A stretch of DNA of 64,000 nt from Pseudeuparius sepicola (GCA_963920635.1 OY987308.1:4282225-4346224); one strand, 5' to 3'. Numbered from the stretch's first letter, positions 34,961 through 46,559 are shown. Numbers and translations are program-made. The notes: generated from the sequence alone by a model not told the origin.

Positions 34961-37260
34961 TTCACCTGGTATCTTGAAACTTGAACATTTGAAAAGGATT
35001 TGGTTTCTTTCTTTGTAAATATGGCACGGCAGCGCCTTTTTATCCTAAGATAAATCACAAAGCGGACACTAACTTTACTGCATATATTGAAAAAACTTTT
35101 TAGGACTGAAATGTTTTGGAACTTTATTACTTATCCTAAAATCTGAAAATTTAGCAAGGTTTTAAAAATGACCTAAGAAATATGTTATAAAAATGGCTCA
35201 GAGTTTAGTTAGTTGTTACGTTTTGACAAAACAGGATTTAAAGGTTGCGGACGAATATTTCCATTTACAGTTCCTTCGACATACGTGGGACACCTTGCAT
35301 AAAGATTGTATTCAATATAAAAAAATGCACAAATGCACACAAATTGGGAAAAACAAAATAATTAAAATCATTTTTCAGGTGCCCTTTCTTAAAAAAACGC
35401 CAAGAACTCACAAAAGAAAAGTTGTTCATCGGTAATACTTGACTTTTCCGAAAACAATTCGAATCAAGCTATAAAAGCTGTAAGGAACGCGGTTTGTATA
35501 TCAGAAGAAGAACAAATCCTTTAAATATAATATGTCTTGTATCAATAAATGATATTCTTTAAGTTTTGAAAATTGTTAACATAAATAGAGGACAATATTC
35601 ATTTCGGGAACTTAGAGACCAACTGGCTTTAGCAAGTAGGCATCTAGTTCGTTTTAAAATTAATTGACTATTTTTGCTTTCTTTTGTATTACTCTAGGAT
35701 AGGTATGTGGAACTAGGGACTGTAACTTTGAAAATAGATTCTATTGAGTTTTTAGGAATAGTTTTTGTTTTAGTATTCGGTATTGAACCATATATATTTT
35801 TTACAATAAATGCATTTCTTAAGTTTTATTGGATTTATTTTAAGCTAGAATTGGAGTTTTAAAGAAAAGAAACTATCAAAATAATTTTATTCTTAATTAT
35901 TTCTGTCCCATGTTGCCCTAGGATGGGTAAACATGAATTATCTATTCAAAATCAAGGCCTGTTAAAAGTTACCCAAATATGGGGTAACTTGGGACAATTA
36001 TTAAAAACAATTTTTTGTTTCACATCTCTATAAACAAAAACCTGTGAGCAATTTAATTTAAAATATTAACCGAAAAGTGTCCCGAATATCCCCATTTTAC
36101 GGTATTATAACCTAACAAGATAAGCTCACGCCTACATTTGATATTTGGGATTTTTGTGGGTTTTGATATCAGGACACATAATTTTTAATATAATTATATA
36201 ATATTGTGCATTATGGGTTGCTTGAGAAAATTGCAGAAAAGGTGCAAATTTTTGCGAGAAACATCGGTACATTTTTGATTCCCATAAGACAAAATCCTTT
36301 CTGTACAATGGATCCGAAACTGATGTCCGCGTGATAAACACAGACAGCAAGATTTTGTTCAAAACATTTTTCAGAAGATTATGAGACTGTAAAGAGAAAC
36401 TGTTAATATCGACGAAGACAAAATGGAAGCAGAAGAGGGCGATATTACAATTATTAGCATAATATTTATTGCAAAACGGCACGTAATAAACAATTATTAA
36501 TATAAACAAAATACAATTTACAACCTTGGTACAACTTCATTAAAAAATATAGGTATATTAAAGGTTTTTTTAAAACAAAAGACATCACAATTTCAAAGAA
36601 TTTGACTAGGACTATATTATACATATTCAGAACCAATTATTTTCTTAATACTGCCCCTATCTACAGAACACGAGGTTATGAATGTTTTTCAAATATCCCT
36701 AATGAGACATGTTTTATAATCTTTTTTTAAAGATGTATTCGATAAATTAAACACACTCAAAGCCACGTGTGAATAACTGTTTTGCGTAATTGTTTTTTTT
36801 TAGACATAATTGTTCTTAATTTTCCCAGTATTTTTTGTCTCATACAGTAACAGTGGCCAATCCTGTCTATCCCGTGTCTACTCTTATCAAGGTTTATACA
36901 TCGGCACACCCTTTGGCACTAGTGAAACCCATATCGGTCCGGAGCCTCGCGCAAAGGTTGAACTCGATCGACAATCGAGGTTCGAAAAGCGGAAAAAAAA
37001 GGAACAAAAATTCTAAGAGCCAAACGGCTTTTCCGATTTGGGCGCCATTCAATAGGCTTGGGGTCCATACGCATGCGCCGACCTACGCGAAATTTCGACT
37101 CGAAAAATCAAAAACTGTGACCTGCAAAGGGCAGGAAATAAAGACATACACACACACACACACGGACAGGAGCTGGGGCGACAGGGACGGACTAGGCGTT
37201 TATAACAAGTATTAAAGAAAAACTAAAACTTACAAAAATTCTCAACCTATTTCTTACTAT
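34961..37260. other. Spacer without recognised genes
   Basis: Mostly AT-rich unique-looking DNA. At 36835-37215 a 126-codon frame on the + strand includes a (CA)n-encoded stretch (37147-37164); it matches nothing I know and lies in a GC-richer insert-like block (about 36830-37210). An 80-codon frame at 35193-35435 and a 125-codon frame at 36132-36509 (-) are also unsupported. Confidence 0.4.
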
Positions 37261-37269
37261 CACTAGCTT

Positions 37270-37790
37270 GCTATAAAGTAGGAACCACTAATACACATAA
37301 TAATATAAAATGGTCAATTATTTTTTTAGATAAACAAAAAATATAAATCACGGGATAAAATAAGTAGAAGTTTAGGGAAATAAAAGTAGTAGACAGGGAG
37401 TTTTTGTTTTTTTATTGATACTTGATGTAGATGTTTACAATGGATCAGAGTACATTATAAATCCGCAACATTTTGCATTACTGCAGGATTTAAGACGATG
37501 AATATGTAGAAAATATAAAAATATATTTATATAAATCTTATCCATAACTATAATATATTGTTAATGGCAACAACCAGGATTGTTTTAAATCAACTATTAA
37601 ATTTATTTTCTAATTTGAACTTATCAAACCATTAAATGCTTATCATTATGGACTCCATTTTAGAAGGAATCCTCCTACTTTCTATATATGTTGTGCAAGT
37701 TTCGCAACACTCACATTTAAGTTTATGGACTTCACACTGTTCCTCCTTCCCGAGGTTACATATTAATTCCTTTGGAACACTCTGCTGCGA
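37270..37790 (-). repeat. Module B and cysteine-rich module downstream of ZF-D
   Basis: On the - strand at about 37690-37785 the frame reads VPKELICNLGKEEQCEVHKL followed by KCECCETCTT, with the middle segment LLKGCG deleted in frame. This is the second-best preserved copy of this short frame. Module B follows at 37600-37270. Confidence 0.6.
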
Positions 37791-37927
37791 TTTGTGAAGC
37801 ATTTTAAGAAGACAGAGCTATTCTGTATTTTGTGTAGTTCTATCTCACCTGACAATTGACAACTTATCATTAACTGCATCGAAATTGCAATTTAAATTAT
37901 CATTCTGAGTTAAGGCAAACCAGCACT

Positions 37928-39221
37928 TTATACATTATACTTGGAAGCATGCGACTTATCAAAATGGATTGCATCAAAATGGCTCTTTAAATGCTGTTTC
38001 CGAATTGTGGTATAGGAGCACTTTGTACAGCTATATTTGCGAGCATGCGACTTATCATGGATTGCATCAAAATGATGTTTTAAATTCCCTTTCTGAATTG
38101 TGGTATAGGAGCACTTTGTACAGGTATATTTGCGAGCATGCGACTTGTCATGAATTGCATCAAAATGACGTTTTAAATGCCCTTTATGAATTGTGGTATA
38201 GGAGCACTTTGTACAGGTATATTTGCGAGCACGTGATTTATCATGGATTGCATCAAAATGTCTCTTTAAATTTCCTTTCTGAGTTGAGGTAAACAAGCAT
38301 TTTGTACAGGTATATTTGGGAGCATGCGACTTATCAGCATGGAGTGTTTTAAAATGTCTATTTAGACTATCTTTCCACACTGAGGTAAATGAGCACTTTG
38401 TGCAGCTATACATGGAAGCGTGCGACTTATCAGCATGGATTGCATTAAAATGACTCTTTAAATTCCCTTTCAGTATTGAAGTAAATGAGCACTTTGTACA
38501 ACTGTGCTTGGGAGCATGCGTTAGACTCAGTTTTGAACTCTCAGGGTCATGGCTACTTTGGTCATGTTGCACCTCATGGCTCTTCAATTCGGCCTTACTC
38601 AATATAGTAAAGGGACACTTTGAGCAGTTACATTCGAGATTAGATATGTCATCGGCATATAATGTTTCAAGATTTTCTCGTAGACCCGACATTGAATTAA
38701 ATGTATCTAATGTGCTACTTGGCTTAGGGTCGGGGTTAACTGGTTCATTTTGCTTATCCCTTGGATTCAACATGCTCTTTTTCAATGTGCTAAACGAGCA
38801 CTTCTTTGTATCATACTGTTTGGTGAAGTTGTCCTCTGCCTTATCCTGTTTCCGAAATGACAATTTCTTACCATGGCCACTTGCTTTGTAATGGTTCCAC
38901 AAGCTCCTCTGTCCAATAGAATTAAATGAGCACTTTATGCAATTAAATTTGGCAATAGGCTTGTCCAATGGTGTATTAACAATCTCTTTATCGCTGATGT
39001 TACTCACGAGTTCACATTTTCCTTTGTACCTTACAAAGCTTATTTTATTCAATGTACTAAATGTGCATTGCTGCATCGATGAAGCATCACTAGAGGTGTC
39101 CATTAAGGCTCTAGCACTCGTACCTTGGTAAGACTGGTTGATTTCAAGCTGACTGTCAATTTCAGGATAGTGCAGAGGTGACCGTTTAGCAGTTTCCTTG
39201 CCATCAATATCGCAGTCTGAC
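37928..39221 (-). CDS. ZF-D: 3' exon encoding a C2H2 zinc-finger array
   Basis: The exon starts at 39221 after TTCCAG and reads S-D-C-D-I-D-G. The linker carries one atypical finger (FNCIKCSFNS, H-x5-H) and one isolated finger (CNCSKCPFTI). Six tandem fingers follow, the first two resembling ZF-B types and the last four with TTI-K helices. The frame is open throughout and ends YNV* at 37928, where the next finger has been lost to a stop. It is the shortest of the open members. Upstream DNA (39595-40000) is a single diverged copy of the 559-bp unit. Function as a nuclear DNA-binding factor is inferred from the fold only. Confidence 0.85.
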
Positions 39222-40372
39222 CTGGAAAAGAAAGGTAAATTAGAACTTTTACGTAGCACAAGATGCTATTTCTTGTGCTCTTCACACATTGACTAAATAT
39301 TACAAAAAATAATGCACATTGCTATAAAGTACTACTAATCAGTTAATAATAATATACAGTTATCAATTGTTATTTTTCAGATAAACTAAATAATATAAAG
39401 CACAGAAAAAAATAGTAGAAAAGTTTAAGAAAATAATGAACATACTAATTTTATTGACTGGATTTATTTATATGGCATAAAACAGAATTTTAGATCATTA
39501 GATGATGATGGGAAATACCAGAAGAATATTTACATAAGTAATGATAACCACAATCATAGACAGTGGAGGTTTTGAAAATTGAGCTAGAATTTACACACAT
39601 TGAACAACAAATAGGTCTGTTTTAATTGGTTCTGAGACTTATGATCCAACTTAAACTTCTTCTCCTTCTACCAAACATTTTGACGTATTATTAACTCATT
39701 GAATGCAGTATAAAAAAATACTATGCTTTCTATAATGTATAAGGACAGTTTTCAGCATGGCGTGAAAAGAATTATTTCCATTTCATGACACAAAAATACA
39801 AAAACAAATCCCATTACGTTTTACATTATCACTACTTTTTAAAAATCTCTGTAAGTAGTGGAAAAATTTAAAGCCCATCCTAATAATGTATTCGAGTTCA
39901 ATAATAAATATTACGTCTTCAATAATTTGTCAATTTATTTAAACATCTAAACATTAAATTGTCAATATTGGGGACTTTCTACAATTATATCTATGAGAAG
40001 AACACATATCAGCCACAACAGTTATAAATTTTAAGTAGTATTACCTTAAGTCCTATTACGAGAAATAATAAAAATTATACACATCAGTCGAAATGGTGAA
40101 TGCGATTTTCGGAGAAACGTGACGTCCTAGCGGAAATTGTACGAAAATACATATGTCAAAAATCAGTTCTTGTTAATTACCGTCAGTCAGTATTTCCTTG
40201 GACAAAACTGAATAAACCTCATCCAGTTTTTAATAAAAATAAAGGAAAAAACAACAATGACAGTCACTATTAATGCACATACCATATATTGGCTGCGATT
40301 AAGGTGTGCGCACTAGTTTTGATGAATTAATTAAATTAAAGCATTTGACTCATTAAATATTCAAAGTACAAT
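39222..40372 (-). other. Upstream flank of ZF-D
   Basis: 39260-40000 matches the ZF upstream block. From 40040 to 40372 the sequence differs from the other loci and holds no recognisable gene. The donor-like block seen before ZF-A and ZF-C is absent. Confidence 0.5.
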
Positions 40373-40505
40373 AATGCCATATATTATGTCTAAATATTCT
40401 GAGATTTTGGTCATTTCTGAATAACACTTGTATCTTCTACAGGGTGTCCCATAAGTCATGGTCCAAATGTCATTTGAAACAAGAAAAACCCCCATATGTT
40501 GTTAA
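40373..40505. repeat. ~130-bp repeat left of LINE-B
   Basis: The sequence from AATGCCATAT to GAAAAACCCC recurs at 42959-43105 with small indels, so LINE-B lies between two direct copies. It includes ACAGGGTGTCCCATAAGTC, which looks like the end of a dispersed arthropod repeat. Confidence 0.75.
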
Positions 40506-41007
40506 CTAGGTTAATTATAAATGCGGGCATAGCGGGGAACGAGACTGCGGGCCTACTGGCTAGAGAAGGATCCATGGGTAGAGCAGTGGAGCCAGAACCA
40601 ATATTGGGAATTGCGCCACGGGTCGCAATTGGAGCCCTGGACGAATGGCTGCAGGGCAGGTTCGTTGAGGAGTGGCGCCGGGCTCCGGGGATGAGGCAGT
40701 CTAGGCTCATGATTCGTGGGCCGTCGACCGCCCTGTCTAGGGTGCTGCTGCGTCTGCCAAGGTCAGAGTTAAGGGGAGTGGTGAGGGTCCTCACCGGACA
40801 CTGCTGCCTGGTTCGCCACCTGCACCTCATAGGGGTAGGAGGGGAGCCTGAGTGCAGGTGGTGTCAAGAGGATGAGGAGACCCCGTTCCACTTGGTCACC
40901 GAGTGCCCTGCACTTGACAGGGTCAGATTTGAGTCCTTCGGCTCAGCTAAGCTGAGCGCAGAGGATGTGTATGGTGCCGGGGTGGGTGAGCTGCGGGCCT
41001 TCATTAA

Positions 41008-42486
41008 CCCATTAACGCCTGAATTATGTATTTTTTCAAATTTCGATATTTTTTCTTAAATAACTGTAAAAAATGACTCCCTGAAACGAAAATATTTTAT
41101 TCCAAAAATATCTGAGTAGTACTTTTTGAAATATAGGCTGTTGCCATATGGTAACGCTAGGAGCTTGTGAAGTCAAAGTGTCTAATTTTATAAGAAATCA
41201 AAAAGGTTTTGGCAGTTATTTGGAAAGCAATGAAACAGTGTAATATCGTCAAGTATATATTATTTTCAATAATATGCACTAGCAGATTATGCTATCGACA
41301 ATGGAATGGCTGGAAATAGTCAATACACAAGGCTACATTACACTTCCAGCACATTGTTCTAATTATGGACTTGCATGTACTGCGCGCGCACCTTCTTTTT
41401 TTATGGCCTTCTGTATGCTGAACAAAGTGGTCAATTCTATCAAATCTAATATTATCTGAAATACGGCTATTATCTGAGGACTCTATTGATCCTGCATGTC
41501 TTCCAGCACCTTTAGGACGAACTTGATACGCAAGTTGTTAGTTAGGGTGCACTGTGTTGGACTTCTATTTTCTCGAATTGTCCCAATGGCGGAATAGCCG
41601 CGAAATTGCAAAAAAGAAAATAGTGCTGGATTAGAAAATAAATTATCCATATAGAAAGTATACCCCAACTGTCTTTTTCCTAGCGGAAGTTCATCTAACA
41701 TTATCAGAAGTGGGCTAGCGGCTTTACCAAATAGAACATCATAGTCCGAATTCATTTTAGGACTCTTTCCCTGATAAAAATCAAAGTTTATTAGGTAGCC
41801 ATCTTTAGTGTTTATAAACACTAAATCTGGAGCCTATAGGCTCCAGATTTTGTAGCCAAACCTGATTGGCTTGCCCCGAATAAACTTTTTGCAACTGTGC
41901 TTCCCATAATACTTTACCATACTTTCATTGTATGCTAGGTTCAATTCCGGAACAAAATTGTGGATACATCGATCTTTTAGCATTTCAATCATTGGTCTAA
42001 GTTTCATCATTGTAAATCATATCTAGTGCTTGAGAAACTGAGAATCCTCTCTTGGAATTGAAAAATAAATATTTACTGAATGTAAGCGCCTAGCGTTGCC
42101 ATATGGCAACAGTCATGTTTACGAATATGTAAGTCAGCTAGTTTTTAGTAAAATGTCTTTATATTTTGTCAATGAATACTCTAACGCATTCTATACATAA
42201 ATATAAATCCAAAGTAACAAAAATATGTGACACATAAAAATAAACATACTTACTCAAACCGAGGCTCCATTTTTTTCGATGATTTATTTGAATGGTATAT
42301 TCTAGCACTGCTCACACTCTAACAATCAAATGTAAACTGAATTTGCCAGTACGAATGTATTCCAAACAGTAATACGTTGGTAATAAGATTCCTACCGTAA
42401 ACGAAATAAAACCGCTGACAAGTTAGGACGCGTCGAAAAGATCACCTGTTGGACGTTGCCATATGGTAACGCAAGGCGCTAATGGG
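41008..42486 (-). mobile_element. piggyBac-like element, internally deleted
   Basis: The ends CCCATTAACGCCT and AGGCGCTAATGGG are inverted copies with one mismatch, bounded by TTAA at 41004-41007 and 42487-42490. TTAA duplications are diagnostic of piggyBac. Near-palindromic GTTGCCATATGGYAAC recurs at 41151, 42094 and 42457, close to the ends, and could bind the transposase. At 1.48 kb it is shorter than a complete element (about 2.4 kb). Confidence 0.95.
41483..41821 (-). pseudogene. piggyBac transposase fragment
   Basis: A 112-codon frame on the - strand includes LGYTFYMDNLFSNPALFSFL, the block around a catalytic Asp of the piggyBac DDD transposase, followed by GYSAIGTIRENR. Both are family hallmarks. 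Complete transposases have roughly 600 residues, so most of the protein is missing. Some decayed coding sequence may extend to 42060 (for example FVFINTK upstream). Confidence 0.85.
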
Positions 42487-42957
42487 TTAAGAGGGCCGGC
42501 ATGCTGGCTGCCGTGTGACGCTGGCCTGTGGGGGCACAACGGGTCCACTGCCCGGCGCGTGGGGAACCTAAGAGCAGAGGTTCCCAGGCTTGCGATTTGC
42601 AGAGACCGATCTCCAACAACCCGGCGATCACCAACACTCCAGCATGACCCCCGAAGGGATCTGCCGTCAAGCCCCCTCGCAGTCGGGTGAGAACACAAGT
42701 TCGCTGATAAGCTGCACCTTGCGCCGATGCGACCCCTCGGGGGTGGTTGGCGATCTAGTGGCTGCTGAAAAGCGGGATCCACTGATGCCCAGCTTGGAAC
42801 CTGAGCTATACTTATACCCGTAGATTGTGCAGAGTTGGCGGGTGGACTTTGATCTATTTATTGTTTAACTTATTAATTCATCCTCTTATTTACTTTATTG
42901 ACTGTCCCTCGTACTCATTAAATTTGTTATTGTTATCTTTACTTTTGTTTTGTTTGG

Positions 42958-43620
42958 TAGAATGCCATATACTATGTGTAAATATTCTGAGATTTTGGTC
43001 ATTTCTGAATAACCTTCTACAGGGTGTCCCGTAAGTCATGGTTCAAACTGAAATGGGAGATAGGGAACATCATTTGAAACAAGAAAAACCCCATACTTTG
43101 TTTTTTTTGTTTTCAAAAGAAATAATTTAATTTTTTGCATTCCAAAAAAGTGATAAACAATACATAATAATTTTCCTGTAAAACTGGGGCAGACACAACA
43201 CATAACACTCTACGGTTTACGTGTGACATGGAAACTCTTTATAATATCCCCATCAGGGACCTCACTTCATTGTGTGAAGCTTTTAATTTGTTCATTACTT
43301 TAGCGAACCAAAACTTTAAATTTGAACTTTTTCGCACCTCCCTATCGAACATCCCTTTAACATTTTTGTCTTTGAGATAGTCGAGTATATCATGGGGTGG
43401 CTGAAGGATGATCTTTGGGATCATCGATATTGATTTTCAGGACAGTTACGAAACAGACTTAGTGGGCTGTCAACAAATATTTCCATCCCGTTTATAGGTC
43501 CCATGACATCATGGGATATCGTCTATGGTTAAAGGGATGACCACTTTTGTCGTGGGAAAAACGATAACATTTAGACATGAACATGAGATGATAATTAACA
43601 TGCCCAAATATACAACAAAA
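42958..43620. other. Repeat copy right of LINE-B and spacer
   Basis: 42959-43105 is the right copy of the 130-bp repeat, ACAGGGTGTCCCGTAAGTC included. A 61-codon frame on the - strand at 43239-43424 (MIPKIILQPPHDILDYLKD...) has a coding look but matches no family I can name. Confidence 0.45.
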
Positions 43621-43682
43621 TACTCCTAGTTTAGCGGCTTTTGGGACAAACTGTCTTCAGTAAGTGACAGAGTGAACCAGCA

Positions 43683-43821
43683 TCCAATATCTAATGGATT
43701 GCATGGTTACATGCTGAAACGTTCAAAGGCGGATAGACCGAGACAGTCGACTGTTTCTAGCTTGTTATGCCGTCATCAGCCGGTCATAACCCAGGAACGA
43801 TTCATGGCTAAGTTAATCTTT
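43683..43821 (-). mobile_element. Short (~140 bp) hammerhead-bearing insertion
   Basis: AACCAGCA lies at 43675-43682 and 43822-43829, while the uninterrupted paralogue near 56148 has it once. The insert therefore is mobile DNA with an 8-bp duplication. It has no coding capacity or obvious inverted ends. Its - strand carries a complete hammerhead motif (43736-43785). Confidence 0.7.
43736..43785 (-). ncRNA. Hammerhead ribozyme (type I)
   Basis: Read on the - strand: stem I GACCGG pairs with TCGGTC (5 Watson-Crick pairs and one wobble). Then come the core CTGATGA, stem II CGGC/GCTA with a 7-nt loop (first pair is a C-A mismatch, second a wobble), core GAAA, stem III CAG/CUG closed by TCGA plus the A15.1-U16.1 pair, and cleavage triplet GTC. 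All invariant core bases are present. Predicted cleavage falls after position 43742. The stem III region (ACAGTCGACTGT) is also self-complementary and could pair between two RNA copies. Confidence 0.8.
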
Positions 43822-44284
43822 AACCAGCAGTAGCCGGTAAGATGTACACTCGAACTCCATCTAGGATAACATTTATTTCAGATTCACTCTGCTGGTACAC
43901 ATATTGGATAAAGGATGGACGAGTATATTACTTAAGGCTTTGGATTCGATATGAATAAAATTAAGACATCTTTATATCGGGAAAAGCGTAAAAACATTCC
44001 TCTTCAAAATGCTTCCAAAATTAATACATATTAGTTAATATTTTTGGTAACATTCTAAAACATAAGTCTATCCTATTTGTTGCAAAATCATTTTGGGTAA
44101 TCTTTGCTCAAACATATCCTAATCTGGTGCTCGATCTCTCTGAAATAATAAAAAAAGAATACACAGAATAAAATAACATTTGGAATAACTTACCTGAACA
44201 TTTAGTTTTTGTATAACACCGGACAAATAAAAAAGCATAAATTCAATTAGGTACCTATCATTATTTGAGCCAAACCCCTATTAT

Positions 44285-44520
44285 ATTGGCGCAATTATAT
44301 ACAATAAATTACCAAATAACATAAAGAATAGCAGTAACCAAAATTTCTTCTGTAGGGTGAAATCACTACTTTTGAACAATGCATTTTACTCGGTTCAAGA
44401 ATACTTAAATTTATCTCTTTAATATACACATTGCACCTTCTATAATCATGTATTATATCCGACTTGTCATATATCCTGTACTGTGATAGTTGTGATCAAT
44501 AAATGTATTGTATTGTATAA
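44285..44520 (+). mobile_element. LINE 3' end with (TATTG)n tail
   Basis: A frame reading YNKLPNNIKNSSN and then SLLLNNAFYSVQEYLN ends at a TAA near 44422. This is the typical C-terminus of a Jockey/CR1-like ORF2. It is followed by an AATAAA (44499) and TGTATTGTATTGTAT (44501-44515). Everything upstream is truncated. Confidence 0.6.
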
Positions 44521-45180
44521 TCTAAACTATAGATTATATTTAATGCCATACCTTTATCGCTTACTAGGGAAAATGTTACATAAATAAATATAGGGTGGAG
44601 GTATATTTTCTTATAATTATTACCAACCATTTGAATTCATCAAGATGGCCACTAAGTTGACGGTCAATAAACTTCACTACTAGAGTCGCTTAGATGTTTT
44701 TCGGGTCTCTTAGACTTTTTCGAGCCCTTTTTAGAGTAGCTTAAGACGCTTCTTGAGTCGGCTATATGTTTTTGGGCCATTTTTCGATATTTTTAGGCGC
44801 TTTTCTAGTCGCTTAGGCTTTTTCGAGACATCTAGACACTTTTCGACTCACTTAGGTGTTTTAAAGTCGTTTTTCGATACGCTTTTCGGTGTTTTGATAA
44901 TGACCTGGCGGAAGCGGTTTGTGTGAACTTAGCCACGCTTTTGCCAGCCGACGTAGCGATTGTTTAAGAGGAATTTTATTTCATGGGTTTAGTGAAACGC
45001 GGGTACAGCAAACGGTTTTGGGTTTAGAGCACTTACGGCTGAAGACTTAAACTCTGAAAAGTAATTTGCCGATAAAATGAGAATTTTTCAAGTGTTCCAG
45101 TTTATTTTCACAAGCCTTTTTGCGCTCCTTCATACCTGGGGCCTGTGGGCGCCGCACACATTGCACACGGACGGCGCCAC
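44521..45180. repeat. Degenerate short tandem repeat and GC-rich patch
   Basis: From about 44680 to 44900 a degenerate unit of the type GCTTAG-x-TTTTTCGAG repeats roughly every 25-40 bp. A GC-rich patch (GGGCGCCGCACACATTGCAC, 45148) follows. No gene is seen. Confidence 0.5.
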
Positions 45181-45506
45181 CCTGAATCCTACGTCAGCGA
45201 AACATCTCATTCCAAGCTTTCGTTCTTGATTGCAAAAACTTAAGAAATTTTGTTTCATTCAGAGAAATTATACACAAAAAATAAATGAATACTGATATAG
45301 GTAGTTGATTTGGTTTATTGATTTTAAAGACATCATCGCCGGTGTTGGGTGCTACGCCAATCGCCAAATTTAGGTACCATCTCTTCGCTTGCAAAATATC
45401 TCCAGCAACTCCTACTAAGAGGGATTTTATAGGTTTTTTTATTTTAAAATAAATGTGTTCTTTACTCGCTTCTTTACCCTTTCCATGCAAACTTCAGCAA
45501 CCTAAA
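45181..45506 (-). other. Exon-like block of the module (longest open copy)
   Basis: From an AG acceptor-like site at 45506 the - strand carries GTTGCTGAAGTTTGCATGG. A 99-codon frame without ATG (45194-45490) runs through it, but in a phase that meets TGA just inside the splice site. In the phase of the other copies it ends after about 20 codons. I therefore regard it as a decayed or noncoding conserved block. Confidence 0.35.
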
Positions 45507-45670
45507 AATAAAGAATATCGGCAATATACAGGATAATTTTTTTAGGACTACCATCATGTTTTTTTAATTATTTTGAACCATAAATGTGGCAATAGCAATA
45601 AAATTTCCAAAAATTGTCAACCTATTTCTTGTTATCACACACAGCTTGCTACAAAGTAGGTAACTAATAC

Positions 45671-45930
45671 CACAGAATAAATAGCTTTGCAACAGAAGCC
45701 TCCTTACGGACATGTGTCAAAAATAAGCGAGTCTCCATTTCAATTTACAGAAAGACAAACAGTATTTTAATCATAAATTTGGTTCTAATACAATCTCTTT
45801 GCTATGTAGATTAACGTAAAATCGAATAAAATGCATATTATTCATTACTTTAGAAGATATTTCGCTAAAAAGCGAGTCTCCTTTTGACACATGTCGCTAA
45901 GGAATTGTCTGTATTACTCGTTAGTCTGTG
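45671..45930. mobile_element. MITE, 260 bp
   Basis: Ends CACAGAATAA and TTAGTCTGTG are imperfect inverted repeats, and further in CGGACATGTGTCAAAA and TTTTGACACATGTCG are inverted too. It is flanked by CTAATAC (45664-45670 and 45931-45937), present once in paralogous modules. The 7-8-bp duplication points to hAT-like origin. Confidence 0.65.
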
Positions 45931-45937
45931 CTAATAC

Positions 45938-46500
45938 ACATAAAAATATAAATTTGCCAATAATTTTTTTTTGATAAACAAAAAATAGAGAGCAAAGGAT
46001 AAAATAAGTAGAAGTTTAGAAAAATAAAAGTAGTAGACAAGTAGTTTTTTTTTTTATTGATACTTGAACCAGATGTCTACAATGGATCAGAGTGCATCAT
46101 AAATCCGCAACATTTTGCATTATTACAAGATTTTAGTTGATCAATATGTAGTGAAATATAAAAATGATATTTTCTAAAATTTATTTGTGGCGCAAACAGA
46201 TTCATTTAATTTTTAATTGGGTTTTTCGCCACCAAACTGATTGAAAGACAACTTTTTCAAGTTAAGAATTTATGAATTTTCGAGGCAACTTGAAAAAGTT
46301 GTCTTTCGATCAGTTTGGTGGCGAAAAACCCAATTAAAAATTAAATGGATATAAAAATGATATTTATATAAATCTTATCAATAACTATATCATTAATGGC
46401 AACAACCAGGATTGTTTTAAATTGGCCAATGAACTTGTAAACTAATTTGAACTTATCAAACATCTTTACGAAAATCAGATTTAACAATGGAGTTTATCTT
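45938..46500 (-). repeat. Module B copy, interrupted by a hairpin insertion
   Basis: Same block as 10791-11130 in opposite orientation; split at 46173-46348. Confidence 0.7.
46173..46348. mobile_element. Hairpin insertion with 17-bp target duplication
   Basis: Most of the insert is a near-perfect palindrome: 46201-46263 and 46286-46345 are complementary (TTAATTGGGTTTTTCGCCAC on the left). ATATAAAAATGATATTT occurs at 46156-46172 and 46349-46365, whereas paralogous module B copies have one similar stretch. A duplication this long is more usual for target-primed retrotransposition than for DNA transposons. Confidence 0.75.
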
Positions 46501-46559
46501 TAAATCATTAAATGCTTATCATCACGGACCCTATTAATTATAGAAGAGTCCTCCTACTT

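Larger units (their letters stand above)
40512..42518 (+). pseudogene. LINE-B ORF2 C-terminus, disrupted by piggyBac
   Basis: The frame reads AGIAGNETAGLLAREGS, the end of an RNase H domain, then VLTGHCCLVRHLHLIG and CRWCQEDEETPFHLVTECPA, a zinc-knuckle-like tail seen in RNase H-bearing LINEs. At 41004-41007 it runs into the piggyBac insertion. Removing one TTAA copy and the insert brings the frame back in phase to a TGA at 42516-42518, so the insertion hit an otherwise open frame. The N-terminal endonuclease and RT are missing. Confidence 0.8.
40506..42957 (+). mobile_element. 5'-truncated RNase H-bearing LINE (LINE-B), interrupted by piggyBac
   Basis: The insertion carries the C-terminal end of an ORF2 (RNase H end and CCHC-like tail) and a 3' untranslated region ending CTTTTGTTTTGTTTGGTAG. 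The tail matches LINE-A (11340-13876, - strand). The high GC content contrasts with its surroundings. The R1/I/Loa groups have this architecture; I cannot choose between them. Confidence 0.75.
43621..44265 (-). other. Distal upstream block, shared with ZF-F
   Basis: Apart from the insertion at 43683-43821, this matches 56090-56560 upstream of ZF-F, including CGGTAAGATGTACACTCGAA. It is part of the repeated module. No gene is seen. Confidence 0.55.

Noticed and set aside
36835..37215. 126-codon frame as a protein gene
   Set aside because: It runs through a (CA)n microsatellite and low-complexity basic stretch and matches no family I know.
45194..45490. 98-codon frame as a gene
   Set aside because: No ATG start, the homologous copies are broken in this phase, and the phase meets a stop just inside the acceptor-like site.
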